From Embleya scabrispora (lineage in GTDB: Bacteria > Actinomycetota > Actinomycetes > Streptomycetales > Streptomycetaceae): DNA of 64,000 nucleotides. The notes beneath the pieces were generated by a model. The model saw nothing but the letters and a program-made list of their open reading frames with translations, was not told the origin of the DNA and ran no database searches. Where the stretch lies: positions 2,480,001-2,544,000 of the forward strand of contig NZ_MWQN01000001.1 of the NCBI RefSeq assembly GCF_002024165.1, read 5' to 3'. This document shows, piece by piece, positions 54,940 through 64,000 of this stretch (within the stretch, counting starts at the first letter, position 1; every line of letters starts with the position of its first letter). Both the position numbers and the translations under genes were made by a program.

Positions 54940-54966
54940 CAACGAGCATCACTCGAAAGGGTTACG
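54940..54966 (-). promoter_or_regulatory. Sigma-BldN-type promoter of bldM
   Basis: On the minus strand CGTAAC (54966-54961) is followed, after exactly 16 bases, by CGTTG (54944-54940). This is the -35/-10 pair used by the sporulation sigma factor BldN at bldM P1 in S. coelicolor. The start site would be near 54933, giving a leader of about 130 bases. Confidence 0.85.
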
Positions 54967-55239
54967 GGGGGAGTTCCGCTCCGCCGCCACCACAACGAGG
55001 CGACCGTCCCGAAGGACACGCAAGGGTGAAGCCCGGCCGACCCACCCCACCCTGGAGTCGGCCCGCATCCCGGCTCCCCGCTGCCCCGAGCCCCGAATGC
55101 CCCTCCATGCCCATCATGCCCATTCGCACCACATCACCCCGATTCGCCCGATACTCCCGCCGCCGAGCCCAGCCTGGGTAATTTTTTCGAGATTCGATGC
55201 ATAAGTCGGAATTAGGATTGGAACTGATCATTTCGTGAC

Positions 55240-55277
55240 ACAGTCGCACCTACTTCTGATCGCTTGATCACGACTGT
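55240..55277 (+). promoter_or_regulatory. Nested inverted repeats in the whiD control region
   Basis: ACAGTCG (55240-55246) and CGACTGT (55271-55277) flank TGATC-gctt-GATCA (55257-55270). The nested dyads lie 75 bases upstream of whiD in an AT-rich stretch and may be bound by a developmental regulator. Confidence 0.45.
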
Positions 55278-55351
55278 TCTGCACGGTCCGCACCAGAGGT
55301 GGCATCCCTGCTCACCGATCACTCGTACGCGATAAGCAAGAGGGACGAGTC

Positions 55352-55684
55352 ATGGCTGATTTCTCGCGACTCCCCGGCCCCAACGCCGACCTGTGGGACT
55401 GGCAGCTGTCGGCAGCCTGTCGCGGAGTCGACAGCGCACTGTTCTTCCATCCCGAAGGCGAGCGAGGCGCCGCCAGGGTCGCCCGGGAGGCTTCGGCCAA
55501 GGAAGTCTGCATGCGGTGCCCGGTCCGTCGCCAGTGCGCCACGCACGCGCTCAAGGTGCGCGAGCCGTATGGCGTATGGGGCGGGCTCACCGAGGACGAA
55601 CGGGTGGAACTCGACAGCGACCGCCGGCACGGGGTCGCCGCGGAACGGGCGGCCGCGGCGAGCGGCGCGTCCGTGACGCACTGA
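55352..55684 (+). CDS. whiD: WhiB-family iron-sulfur regulator WhiD
   Basis: 110 residues. Begins MADFSRLPGPNADLWDWQLSAACRG, a near-identical match to Streptomyces WhiD, with four cluster Cys: Cys23, then CMRCPVRRQC at about 53-62. A GVWGG turn follows, and a basic end. It binds a [4Fe-4S] cluster and is needed for spore maturation. AGAGGGA lies before the ATG. Divergent with bldM, as in S. coelicolor, and followed by two strong hairpins. Confidence 0.97.
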   Translation: MADFSRLPGPNADLWDWQLSAACRGVDSALFFHPEGERGAARVAREASAKEVCMRCPVRRQCATHALKVREPYGVWGGLTEDERVELDSDRRHGVAAERAAAASGASVTH

Positions 55685-55763
55685 CCTTCGGGCAACGGCC
55701 CACGCGGGCACCCGCGCCTCGCCTCCCGCCCGACGGCGAAGCCCGACAACACCATCGCGAAAC

Positions 55764-55809
55764 ACGTTCGGCGGCCCGTCCCCAAGCCCGGGGGCGGGCC
55801 GCCGAACGT
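55764..55809. terminator. Terminator hairpin downstream of whiD
   Basis: 20-base arms (55764-55783 and 55790-55809) pair with a single G.T exception around a six-base loop. Confidence 0.85.
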
Positions 55810-55822
55810 CGACGCGGGTCGG

Positions 55823-55868
55823 TCCCGCGCGTCCCGTGCCGACACGTGTCGGCACGGGACGCGCGGGA
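55823..55868. terminator. 46-bp perfect palindrome between whiD and SDR gene
   Basis: The arms of 23 bases are complementary with no loop bases (centre between 55845 and 55846). It lies 12 bases before the SDR stop and serves both strands as a terminator or cruciform. Confidence 0.85.
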
Positions 55869-55880
55869 GGATTCGGCCCG

Positions 55881-56699
55881 TTATTGGGAGGCGGTCATGT
55901 CCATCTCCCACACCTTCGGCCAGTCCTTGCCCCGGAAGGAGGCGTCGGTGCCGCCGTCGCAGAAGACCACGGAGCCGACGAAGAAGCCCGACTCGCCGCC
56001 GAGCAGGAACGCCACCAGCGCGGCTATCTCCTCGGGTCGGCCGCCGCGACCGGCCGGGATGGTGTTCAGGAACATCTCCATGCCCTCGGCGGTCAGCGGG
56101 TCGGTGCGCCCCTCGGCCGTCATCGGGGTCTCGATCAGGCCCGGCGCGATCGCGTTGAGCCGAATACCGTCGGCGATGTACTCGGCGCACCGGGTGCGGG
56201 CGTACCAGGCGAGCGCCGCCTTGGTCGCGGGGTAGGCCTGGAGCGCCGCGAACTCGCCGAACGCCTCGGCGGCCGCGCTCGCCCCCGCCTCGTCCCCGGC
56301 CAGGCACGCGTCGGCCACCTCGACCGGCCAGTTGGGCTGCGCCGTCGTGGAGTTCGAGCTGATCAGCACGACCGAGGCACCGTCGCCCGCGGCGAGCAGC
56401 GGACGCAGCCCCTCCAGGAGCACGATCGCGCCGAAGTAGTTCACCGACACCAGCAGGGCGCCCGACCGACCGGTGGCCGCGGCCAGGCCCGCGAACGGCA
56501 CGAAGCCGTCGAGCACGCCGCCGGACAGCTCGGTGACCCGCGTGATCGCCTCGGCCCGCCCCTCGGCCGTGCCCAGGTCCACGGTGACGTCGGCGTCGCG
56601 CAGGTCGACGCCGATCACCCGGTGCCCGTCCGCCTCGAGCCGGGCCTTGGTCGCGGCGCCCAGGCCGGAGGCCGCGCCGGTGATCGCGTAGGTACCCAT
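55881..56699 (-). CDS. SDR family NAD(P)-dependent oxidoreductase
   Basis: 272 residues. Short-chain dehydrogenase: cofactor motif TGAASGLGAATKARLEADG, VISSNS-like ISSNSTT, YPATKAAL (the active Tyr-x-x-x-Lys), and IAPGLIETPM. Substrate unknown; many related enzymes reduce 3-oxo or steroid-like alcohols (3-alpha-HSD type). ATG 56699 has AAGGAG four bases upstream. An operator-like palindrome just upstream suggests TetR-family control. Confidence 0.9.
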   Translation of the reverse strand: MGTYAITGAASGLGAATKARLEADGHRVIGVDLRDADVTVDLGTAEGRAEAITRVTELSGGVLDGFVPFAGLAAATGRSGALLVSVNYFGAIVLLEGLRPLLAAGDGASVVLISSNSTTAQPNWPVEVADACLAGDEAGASAAAEAFGEFAALQAYPATKAALAWYARTRCAEYIADGIRLNAIAPGLIETPMTAEGRTDPLTAEGMEMFLNTIPAGRGGRPEEIAALVAFLLGGESGFFVGSVVFCDGGTDASFRGKDWPKVWEMDMTASQ

Positions 56700-56743
56700 G
56701 TGTCTCCTTCGTGCTGCTCGACGGGATCGGCCGCACCCGGCGG

Positions 56744-56758
56744 CTGACGGTCCGTCAG
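56744..56758. promoter_or_regulatory. TetR-type operator candidate
   Basis: CTGACGG-T-CCGTCAG, a perfect 15-bp inverted repeat, lies 45 bases before the SDR start, where a repressor would block the promoter. Confidence 0.6.
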
Positions 56759-56804
56759 TTATCGGGCTCGGGCACTCTCGCAGATCGGGCCGGCGGCGAA
56801 AAGG

Positions 56805-56844
56805 CCGACGGGCCCGACCGCGGGGATGCGGTCGGGCCCGTCGG
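56805..56844 (-). terminator. Terminator of groEL
   Basis: 17-bp perfect stem (56805-56821 with 56828-56844), six-base loop, 62 bases after the groEL stop. Confidence 0.88.
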
Positions 56845-56905
56845 GGACGTGCGGGGTGGAACCGGTGCCCGGGAGTCCGGGCGCGCGGAACCGGTGCGCG
56901 TGGGA

Positions 56906-58657
<1,752 letters not shown>

Positions 58658-58668
58658 TCAGCGCGATG

Positions 58669-58977
58669 TCACTTCTCGATGATCGCGAGCACGTCGCGGG
58701 CCGAGAGAACGAGGTATTCCTCGCCGTTGTACTTCACCTCGGTGCCGCCGTACTTGCTGTACAGCACGGTGTCACCGACGGCGACGTCGAGCGGCAGACG
58801 CTGACCGTCCTCGAAACGACCCGGGCCCACGGCCAGGACGACGCCCTCCTGGGGCTTCTCCTTGGCGGTGTCCGGGATCACGAGACCCGACGCGGTGGTC
58901 TGCTCGGCCTCAAGCGTCTGAACCACGATGCGGTCCTCGAGCGGCTTGATGGCAACCTTGGTGTTGGCGGTCGTCAC
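58669..58977 (-). CDS. groES: Co-chaperonin GroES
   Basis: 102 residues from GTG 58977, preceded by GGGAGG seven bases upstream. The Cpn10 fold is seen in [41 protein letters not shown] and [16 protein letters not shown]. First gene of the groES-groEL1 operon, controlled by HrcA at the CIRCE sites. Confidence 0.98.
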   Translation of the reverse strand: MTTANTKVAIKPLEDRIVVQTLEAEQTTASGLVIPDTAKEKPQEGVVLAVGPGRFEDGQRLPLDVAVGDTVLYSKYGGTEVKYNGEEYLVLSARDVLAIIEK

Positions 58978-59072
58978 GATGCGACCTCCCCCTTCGGAGA
59001 TCTCACGGAAAAATGTCTGTCGGCGAGCGGGACAGATCCGTCGTCGCGGGTGCCGGACCTGCTCGTATCGCA

Positions 59073-59099
59073 CTGGCACACTCATGGGGAGAGTGCCAG
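59073..59099. promoter_or_regulatory. Second CIRCE-like HrcA operator
   Basis: On the minus strand CTGGCACTC and GAGTGTGCCAG pair with a seven- to nine-base centre, so the match is imperfect. It lies downstream of the -10, in the transcribed leader. Confidence 0.72.
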
Positions 59100-59104
59100 C
59101 ACAG

Positions 59105-59133
59105 ACACTAGGTGGCGGTTAGCACTCCGTCAA
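59105..59133 (-). promoter_or_regulatory. Promoter of groES-groEL1
   Basis: TTGACG (59133-59128) and TAGTGT (59110-59105) on the minus strand are spaced by 17 bases. The -35 lies within the centre of the main CIRCE, so HrcA binding occludes it. Confidence 0.85.
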
Positions 59134-59145
59134 CCAGAGTGCCAG
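59119..59145. promoter_or_regulatory. Main CIRCE HrcA operator
   Basis: TTAGCACTC (59119-59127), nine bases, then GAGTGCCAG (59137-59145): the known TTAGCACTC-N9-GAGTGCTAA pattern with two changes. Confidence 0.95.
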
Positions 59146-59223
59146 ATTCAGCGCGTCGCGAGCGTTCTTCATACCGGTGGGCCGCGGATCGGTGGGGGTG
59201 GGGCGCTCGGCGAGAATGGCCGT

Positions 59224-60411
59224 GTGCACACCGACGCCATCGAAGCCCTCGCCGCGCTGCTGACCGACGAGGGCCGCTCCCTGCTCGATCTGCTGGCCGA
59301 TCACGACGCCGCGCACGAGTTGTCGCTGGCCACCCGGTTGCGTCGGGAACATCCGCCGGAGTTGATCGCCGCCGCGCTCACCCAGTCCCGGTTGCGGCAG
59401 CGCGGCCGGGCCAAGTTCGGAGCGGACGCGGACCGGATGTTCTTCACGCCCAACGGCCTGGAGCAGTCCACCCGGACCTCGGTGGCCGACCACCGGGCCG
59501 CCCGGCTGGCCGCGGCCGGCGTCCGCCGGGCGATTGACCTGTGCTGCGGCATCGGCGGCGACGCCCTCGCGCTGGCCCGCGCCGGGATCGCGGTGCACGC
59601 GGTCGATCTCGATCCGCCGACCTGCGCGGTGGTCCGGGCCAACGCCGACGCGCTGGGCCTGGCCGACCTGCTCACGGTCGAGTGCGCGGACGCGACCGAG
59701 GTGAACCCGTCCGGCTACGACGCGGCGCTGATCGACCCGGCCCGGCGTACCGCCCGCGGCCGCACCTTCGACCCCGAGTCGTACGCGCCGCCCTTCTCGT
59801 TCCTGACCACCCTCGCCGCCCGTGTCCCCGCCGGCGCGGCCAAGGTGGCCCCCGGCATCCCGCACGAGATCGTGCCCGCCGGCATGGAGGCGGAGTGGGT
59901 CTCCGACCGCGGCGACGTCAAGGAGGCGGTGTTGTGGTGGGGCGGGCTCGCCCGGGCCGGCCTGCGGGCCACCCTGCTGCCCGGCGGCGCCGAACTGACC
60001 TCGGGGTCGGTCCGGCAGGCGCCGGTGGGCCCGATGCGCCGCTACCTCTACGAGCCGGACGGTGCGGTGATCCGGGCCCATCTGGTGTCCGAGGTCGCCG
60101 AGTCGGTGAACGGCAACCTGGTGGACGAGACGATCGCCTACCTGACCTCGGACCGGCTGGTGGCCACCGCGTTCGCGAGCGTGTACGAGATCACCGACGT
60201 GTTGCCGTTCAACCTCAAGCGGCTCAAGGCCCTGTTGCGCGAGCGCGGCGTCGGCACCCTGACGGTCAAGAAGCGCGGCTCGGCGGTCGAGCCGGAGGAG
60301 GTCCGCCGCCGAGTCCGCCCCACCGGCCCGAACGCGGCCACGGTGCTGCTGACCCGGGTGGCGGGCGCGCCCACGATGCTGATCGGTCGTCCGGTGTCCG
60401 GCACCGGATGA
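59224..60411 (+). CDS. Class I SAM methyltransferase with THUMP-like C-terminal domain
   Basis: 395 residues from GTG 59224. SAM motif I AIDLCCGIGGDALALARAG near residue 105, then AVDLDPPTCAVVRANADAL and a DPARRTARGR catalytic-site motif. The last 100 residues (LPFNLKRLKALLRERGVGTLTVKKRGSAVEPEEVRRRV) match the THUMP-like domain. A modification of RNA is probable by analogy; target unknown. It diverges from groES and is 79 bases from the CIRCE site. Confidence 0.9.
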   Translation: MHTDAIEALAALLTDEGRSLLDLLADHDAAHELSLATRLRREHPPELIAAALTQSRLRQRGRAKFGADADRMFFTPNGLEQSTRTSVADHRAARLAAAGVRRAIDLCCGIGGDALALARAGIAVHAVDLDPPTCAVVRANADALGLADLLTVECADATEVNPSGYDAALIDPARRTARGRTFDPESYAPPFSFLTTLAARVPAGAAKVAPGIPHEIVPAGMEAEWVSDRGDVKEAVLWWGGLARAGLRATLLPGGAELTSGSVRQAPVGPMRRYLYEPDGAVIRAHLVSEVAESVNGNLVDETIAYLTSDRLVATAFASVYEITDVLPFNLKRLKALLRERGVGTLTVKKRGSAVEPEEVRRRVRPTGPNAATVLLTRVAGAPTMLIGRPVSGTG

Positions 60412-60439
60412 CCCGGGCCCGGCCGAGGCGCTCCTCGGC

Positions 60440-61330
60440 TCAGCCGATGTAGTCCTCCAGGCGCGCGATCGTGAAGCCCTGGGCCTGGATCTTGCGCAGC
60501 ATGTTGCCGAACATCTCGGTCATCGTGGTGCCCTTGAGCTCACTCGGGCCGCGGAAGTGGGCCAGGATGATGTCGCCCGGGTGCAGCTTCTTCTCCCCCA
60601 CGTACTGCATGTCGTTGATCTGCATCGACTCCTGCCACTTGACGATCGCGCCGATCCCGCCGCAACCGCCGGCCACCGTCTGCGTGGTCGCGTTCCAGTT
60701 GCCGTAGGGCGGCCGGAACAGCGTCGGGCGTTTGCCGTACAGCTCGCCGAGCCGGTCCTGTTGGCCGCAGATCTGGTGCTTTTGCGCGTCGGCGCCCAGG
60801 GTCTTCAGATCGGGGTGGGAGAGCGTGTGGTTCTGCACGGTGGCGCCGAGGTCCTGGAGCTTGCGGAAGTATTCCGGGTCCTGGCGCACGTAGGTGTCGT
60901 TGAGGAACATCGCCACCGGGATGCGCAGGTCCCGCATCATGTCCAGGAACTTGGGGTCCTTCTCCGCGCCGTCGTCGATCGTGATGAACACGATCTTTTC
61001 CTGCGTGGGGATCTTCTCCACCATCGGCGGCTTGGGCCCGCCCCCCTTGATCGGCTTGTCCGCGGGCGGGGCGGGCGGCGCGGCGAACGGCTTCAGGTTC
61101 CACTTCGCGGCGAGGGCGGCGGGGTCGGCGCCGGGGGTGTCCGGCTTGGCCGCGGGCGCCGGTTTGGCGGCGGTGGTCGAGGTGCCGCCGGAGGGTGCCC
61201 GCGTGGCCTCGACCGACGACGTGCCGTCGGATCCGCCGCAGCCGGTCAGCGCGAGCAGCAGCACGCCGGCCAGGCCGACGCCGGCCGAGGCGAAGACGCC
61301 TCGCCGCTTTTGTACCGTTCCATGCACCAC
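60440..61330 (-). CDS. Polysaccharide deacetylase family lipoprotein
   Basis: 296 residues. A lipoprotein signal with lipobox LTGC (ALTGCGGSDGTSS) gives attachment to the outer face of the membrane. The NodB domain shows VFITIDDG (metal Asp), HTLSHPDL (His-x3-His) and RPPYGNW. The family removes acetyl groups from chitin or peptidoglycan. The final 120 residues belong to the same domain (ILAHFRGPSELKGTTM). GTG start with GGAAGGG upstream; the next codon is also GTG. Confidence 0.93.
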   Translation of the reverse strand: MVHGTVQKRRGVFASAGVGLAGVLLLALTGCGGSDGTSSVEATRAPSGGTSTTAAKPAPAAKPDTPGADPAALAAKWNLKPFAAPPAPPADKPIKGGGPKPPMVEKIPTQEKIVFITIDDGAEKDPKFLDMMRDLRIPVAMFLNDTYVRQDPEYFRKLQDLGATVQNHTLSHPDLKTLGADAQKHQICGQQDRLGELYGKRPTLFRPPYGNWNATTQTVAGGCGGIGAIVKWQESMQINDMQYVGEKKLHPGDIILAHFRGPSELKGTTMTEMFGNMLRKIQAQGFTIARLEDYIG

Positions 61331-61524
61331 TGTCGCCGGCCCTTCCGTCGCCTGGACCGTTCGCCCGATCCACCCGCGCCCACGCTACGCGGGGCGGCGG
61401 CCTGTCACGGTCCGGACAAGCCCTGTTCAAGGGACTGTCGAAGAACTGTTGAGCGGCCGATGAGCTGGGCACACTCCCGGCAAGGCCAATGGCACGTGCG
61501 GCGGCGCGCAGCCATCAGCCAAGG

Positions 61525-61579
61525 CACTCGACCCGCGTCCGGCTTGCGAATGGCCTCCTCGTCGGACGCGGGTCGAGTG
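61525..61579. terminator. Hairpin downstream of the tsaB-rimI-tsaD cluster
   Basis: 17-base perfect arms (61525-61541 and 61563-61579) with a 21-base loop, between the last gene of the t6A cluster and the deacetylase gene. The long loop makes an efficient terminator less certain. Confidence 0.6.
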
Positions 61580-61626
61580 TTGCGCGGACGAGGCGGGACC
61601 GGGGGCGCGACCGGGGGCGGGGCCTT

Positions 61627-61902
61627 TCAGGGCCCGACGCTGAGCCGTTCGAAATTCCAGGTGTGCGGCGGCCGGGCGACCAGGGCGGTCGGCGGCTCGG
61701 GCAGCGCCACCGGCGGGCCGGTCCACAGCGCGATCACCACCACGCGGTCCCCGTCGGGTCCGTCCGGGGCGGCGAACACCTCGATCCGCTCCAGGCCGGG
61801 CGCGTCGACCACGGTGGGCAGCGCCGCCTCGTGCACCCACGCGGCCAGCGCCGAACCGTCGCCGGGCTCGGTCCTGGCCTCCCACATCGCCGCGATCGCC
61901 AT
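61627..61902 (-). CDS. Small antibiotic biosynthesis monooxygenase-like protein
   Basis: 91 residues. A dimeric alpha/beta-barrel pattern is suggested by MAIAAMWEARTEPGDGSALAAWV, PGLERIEVFAAPDGPDGDRVVVIALWTG and the end HTWNFERLSVGP. The ATG is two bases behind the tsaD stop, which indicates co-translation. Its relation to t6A synthesis is unknown; the fold call is tentative. Confidence 0.65.
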   Translation of the reverse strand: MAIAAMWEARTEPGDGSALAAWVHEAALPTVVDAPGLERIEVFAAPDGPDGDRVVVIALWTGPPVALPEPPTALVARPPHTWNFERLSVGP

Positions 61903-61904
61903 GG

Positions 61905-62948
61905 TCAGGACACCGCCTGCGAGACGGTGACCGGCATCGACGAGTCGGCCGGGATGGACAGCGTGGAGGGGGCCCGGCCGCGGGCGACCATCTCGGCGCC
62001 CAGCGCGGCGACCATCGCGCCGTTGTCGGTGCACAGGCCCGGTCGCGGCACGCGCAGCACGATCCCGGCCGCGTCGCAGCGCTCCCGCGCCAGCGCCCGC
62101 AGGCGGGTGTTGGCGGACACGCCGCCGCCCATCATCAGGTGCTCGACGCCGTTCTCCTTGCAGGCCCGGATCGCCTTGCGGGTGAGCACGTCGACCACCG
62201 CCTCCTGGAAGGAGGCCGCCACGTCGGCCACCGGCACGCTCTCCCCGGCCCGCTGCCGGGCCTCGACCCAGCGCGCGACCGAGGTCTTGAGGCCGGAGAA
62301 GGAGAAGTCGAACGGCGCGTCGCGCGGACCGGTCAGCCCGCGCGGGAAGGCGATCGCGGCGCGGTCGCCTTCCCGCGCCCACCGATCGATCACCGGCCCG
62401 CCCGGGAAGCCGAGTCCGAGCACCCGCGCGACCTTGTCGAACGCCTCGCCCGCCGCGTCGTCGATGGTCGACCCCAGCGGGCGCACGTCGGAGGTGATGT
62501 CGGGCACGAGCAGCAGCGAGGAGTGCCCGCCGGAGACCAGCAGCGCCATGCACGGCTCGGGCAGTCTGCCGTGCTCCAGCTGGTCCACGCACACGTGCGA
62601 GGCCAGGTGGTTGACGCCGTACAGCGGCTTGTCGAGGGCGACCGCGTAGCCCTTGGCAGCGGCGACGCCGACCAGCAGCGCGCCCGCCAGGCCGGGTCCC
62701 GAGGTGACCGCGATCGCGTCGATGTCGCCCATCGTGACGCCCGCGTCGGCGAGCGCGCGCCGCACCGTCGGCACCATCGCCTCCAGGTGCGCGCGACTGG
62801 CGACCTCGGGCACCACACCGCCGAACCGGGCGTGTTCGTCGACGCTGGAGGCGACCGCGTCGGCGAGCAGCGTGGTGCCGCGCACGATGCCGATGCCAGT
62901 CTCGTCGCACGAGGTCTCGATGCCCAGGACGAGTGGTTCGTCAGCCAC
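61905..62948 (-). CDS. tsaD: tRNA N6-adenosine threonylcarbamoyltransferase TsaD
   Basis: 347 residues. Transfers threonylcarbamoyl to A37 of ANN-decoding tRNA. ASKHA fold: [14 protein letters not shown] at the start, metal His in VNHLASH, GLKTSV and [11 protein letters not shown]. It overlaps rimI by eight bases. Standard length of the family. Confidence 0.98.
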   Translation of the reverse strand: MADEPLVLGIETSCDETGIGIVRGTTLLADAVASSVDEHARFGGVVPEVASRAHLEAMVPTVRRALADAGVTMGDIDAIAVTSGPGLAGALLVGVAAAKGYAVALDKPLYGVNHLASHVCVDQLEHGRLPEPCMALLVSGGHSSLLLVPDITSDVRPLGSTIDDAAGEAFDKVARVLGLGFPGGPVIDRWAREGDRAAIAFPRGLTGPRDAPFDFSFSGLKTSVARWVEARQRAGESVPVADVAASFQEAVVDVLTRKAIRACKENGVEHLMMGGGVSANTRLRALARERCDAAGIVLRVPRPGLCTDNGAMVAALGAEMVARGRAPSTLSIPADSSMPVTVSQAVS

Positions 62949-63429
62949 CGGTGGCCGTTCCTTCCCGACGTTCCTTCAGATCGCAGCGCATCACCAACGC
63001 GTCCACGTTGGCGGGCTGGTAGTAGCCCCGGCGCACGCCGATCCCCTTGAAGCCGAAGCGCTCGTACAGCGCCTGCGCGCGGGCGTTGTCCACCCGCACC
63101 TCGAGCAGTACGTCCCGGCAGCCGCGGGCCACGGCCAGGTCGAGCAGTTCGGTCAACAGCAGCGCGCCCAGGCCCGTGCCCCACCGATCGCGACGCACCC
63201 CGATGGTCTGCACGTCGCCCTCGTCGCCGATCACCGCGAGCCCGGCATATCCCGCCAGGCCGCCGGTCTCGTCCTCGGCGACCACGTAGTGCCGCATCTC
63301 GGGCTCCGACAACTCGGACCAGAACATGCCCGCCGACCACGCGTCCTCGGCGAACAACTCGTGTTCGAGTCGCATCACGGCCTCGATGTCCCACCATCGC
63401 ATCCGCCGCAGGCGAGACCCGAATTCCAT
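62941..63429 (-). CDS. rimI: Ribosomal protein S18 alanine N-acetyltransferase RimI
   Basis: 162 residues. GNAT fold: [19 protein letters not shown], acetyl-CoA loop [19 protein letters not shown] and [27 protein letters not shown]. Modifies ribosomal protein S18 or the TsaD complex neighbours by analogy. TAGACT (63436-63441, minus strand) is six bases before ATG 63429, consistent with a leaderless start; MRWWD (63402) is an alternative. It lies between tsaB and tsaD in the usual order. Confidence 0.93.
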   Translation of the reverse strand: MEFGSRLRRMRWWDIEAVMRLEHELFAEDAWSAGMFWSELSEPEMRHYVVAEDETGGLAGYAGLAVIGDEGDVQTIGVRRDRWGTGLGALLLTELLDLAVARGCRDVLLEVRVDNARAQALYERFGFKGIGVRRGYYQPANVDALVMRCDLKERREGTATGG

Positions 63430-63468
63430 GCGGGAAGTCTAGGGCCTGCCCGGCGGATCCCGGCGGGG

Positions 63469-64000
63469 CTACGCCCCGGGCGGGGGCCCCGCGGGGGTGA
63501 CGGCCTTGTAGCCGGCGGGGACCTGGGCGTCGGGGCGGCGCAGGTAGAGGGGCTCCGGCGGGAGCAGGGCGAGGCCGGCGGTCAGGCGTTCGACGGCGAA
63601 CGCCGCGAGTGCGGCGGCGTCCGGGTGTTCGGGGCCGCGCACGTCCGCGAACGAGTCCGGGTACAGCGCGGCGCCCGCGCCGACGGCGGGCAGCGCGGTG
63701 ACGGTCGCGGCCAGGTCGCCGGCGCGGTCCACCGACGGTCCCTCGACGCGCGTGTGGGCGTCGTCGTACCGCGCCCAGTAGACCTCCTTGCGGCGCGCGT
63801 CGGTCGCGGCCGTGAACGGCCCGGCGACGGTGGCGTCGCGGCCGGCGGCGTACGCGAGCGCGTCCAGGGTGCAGACGCCGTGCACGGGGATGCCGAGCGC
63901 GTCGCCCAGCGCGAGCGCGGTCACGATGCCCACCCGCAGGCCGGTGTACGGCCCGGGGCCGACGCCGACCGCGATGTCGGTGAGCTCGGCGCGGGTGCGT
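63469..64000 (-). CDS. tsaB: TsaB, threonylcarbamoyladenosine synthesis protein, partial (N-terminus outside window)
   Basis: The frame enters from the right edge without a start, so the N-terminal part is missing. Readable: ELTDIAVGVGPGPYTGLRVGI, which is the TsaB signature, then a linker and LDALAYAAGRDAT, YWARYDD and LYLRRPDAQVPAGYK at the end. It partners TsaD and TsaE in t6A formation. Downstream genes rimI and tsaD follow on the same strand. Confidence 0.93.
   Translation of the reverse strand, partial: RTRAELTDIAVGVGPGPYTGLRVGIVTALALGDALGIPVHGVCTLDALAYAAGRDATVAGPFTAATDARRKEVYWARYDDAHTRVEGPSVDRAGDLAATVTALPAVGAGAALYPDSFADVRGPEHPDAAALAAFAVERLTAGLALLPPEPLYLRRPDAQVPAGYKAVTPAGPPPGA

Larger units (their letters stand above)
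54804..55351. other. 548-base regulatory interval between bldM and whiD
   Basis: No gene. It carries the sigma-BldN promoter for bldM (54940-54966), an AT-rich part around 55175-55260 with a T-run, and nested dyads next to whiD (55240-55277). Confidence 0.7.

Overview
The window is about 74% GC, uses mostly G/C-ending codons and many GTG starts, and carries whiD, bldM and shbA next to guaB. This gene content and order (tsaB-rimI-tsaD, groES-groEL, whiD, bldM, shbA, guaB, guaB3, glpD, a kinase array, guaA, pcrA, icmB, sucCD, purNH) is the conserved core backbone of sporulating Streptomycetaceae. I would call it a Streptomyces-like actinomycete chromosome arm-proximal core segment; the genus cannot be fixed from the sequence alone. 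No tRNA, rRNA, CRISPR array, insertion sequence or biosynthetic cluster was seen.

Layout. 1-8 kb: the start of a FUSC-type membrane protein, an RDD protein, purH-purN (last steps of IMP synthesis), a small membrane protein, a DUF6350 membrane protein with an apparent frameshift, and a membrane-anchored sigma-like protein. 8-10.1 kb: sucD-sucC (TCA cycle). 10.4-11.1 kb: a MazF-type toxin and its antitoxin. 11.1-19.4 kb: a MoxR ATPase/VWA/DUF5682/DUF5691/SWIM module of unknown function, interrupted by a reversed Uma2-type nuclease gene. 19.4-30 kb: icmB, an M23 peptidase, a CPWA-type glutathione transferase relative, a remarkable G-rich repeat field, a PspC/LiaF-like and PspC-histidine kinase/LuxR regulator envelope-stress locus, an NlpC/P60 hydrolase under a c-di-AMP riboswitch, and a PIG-L deacetylase.

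30-40 kb: pcrA helicase, a membrane protein with a beta-rich C-terminal domain, guaA, a possible leader peptide with attenuator ahead of chorismate mutase, succinate-semialdehyde dehydrogenase and a flavoprotein disulfide reductase. 40-48 kb: four tandem eukaryotic-type Ser/Thr kinases, corresponding to the kinase cluster that in S. coelicolor is tied to spore-wall synthesis. 48-56 kb: glpD, guaB3, guaB, a 68-residue protein coupled to the sigma factor shbA, bldM with a textbook sigma-BldN promoter, and whiD. 56-64 kb: an SDR oxidoreductase with a TetR-like operator, groEL and groES under two CIRCE operators, a THUMP-like methyltransferase, a lipoprotein polysaccharide deacetylase, and the tsaB-rimI-tsaD t6A operon with a small appended gene; tsaB runs off the window.

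Themes. Purine metabolism recurs (purN, purH, guaA, guaB, guaB3). Sporulation and cell-envelope control dominate the rest: whiD, bldM, shbA, kinase array, c-di-AMP-controlled hydrolase, M23 peptidase, PspC system and a peptidoglycan/polysaccharide deacetylase. The least understood parts are the MoxR/SWIM module, the shared C-terminal domain of the kinases, the 23-codon ORF ahead of chorismate mutase and the G-rich repeat field.
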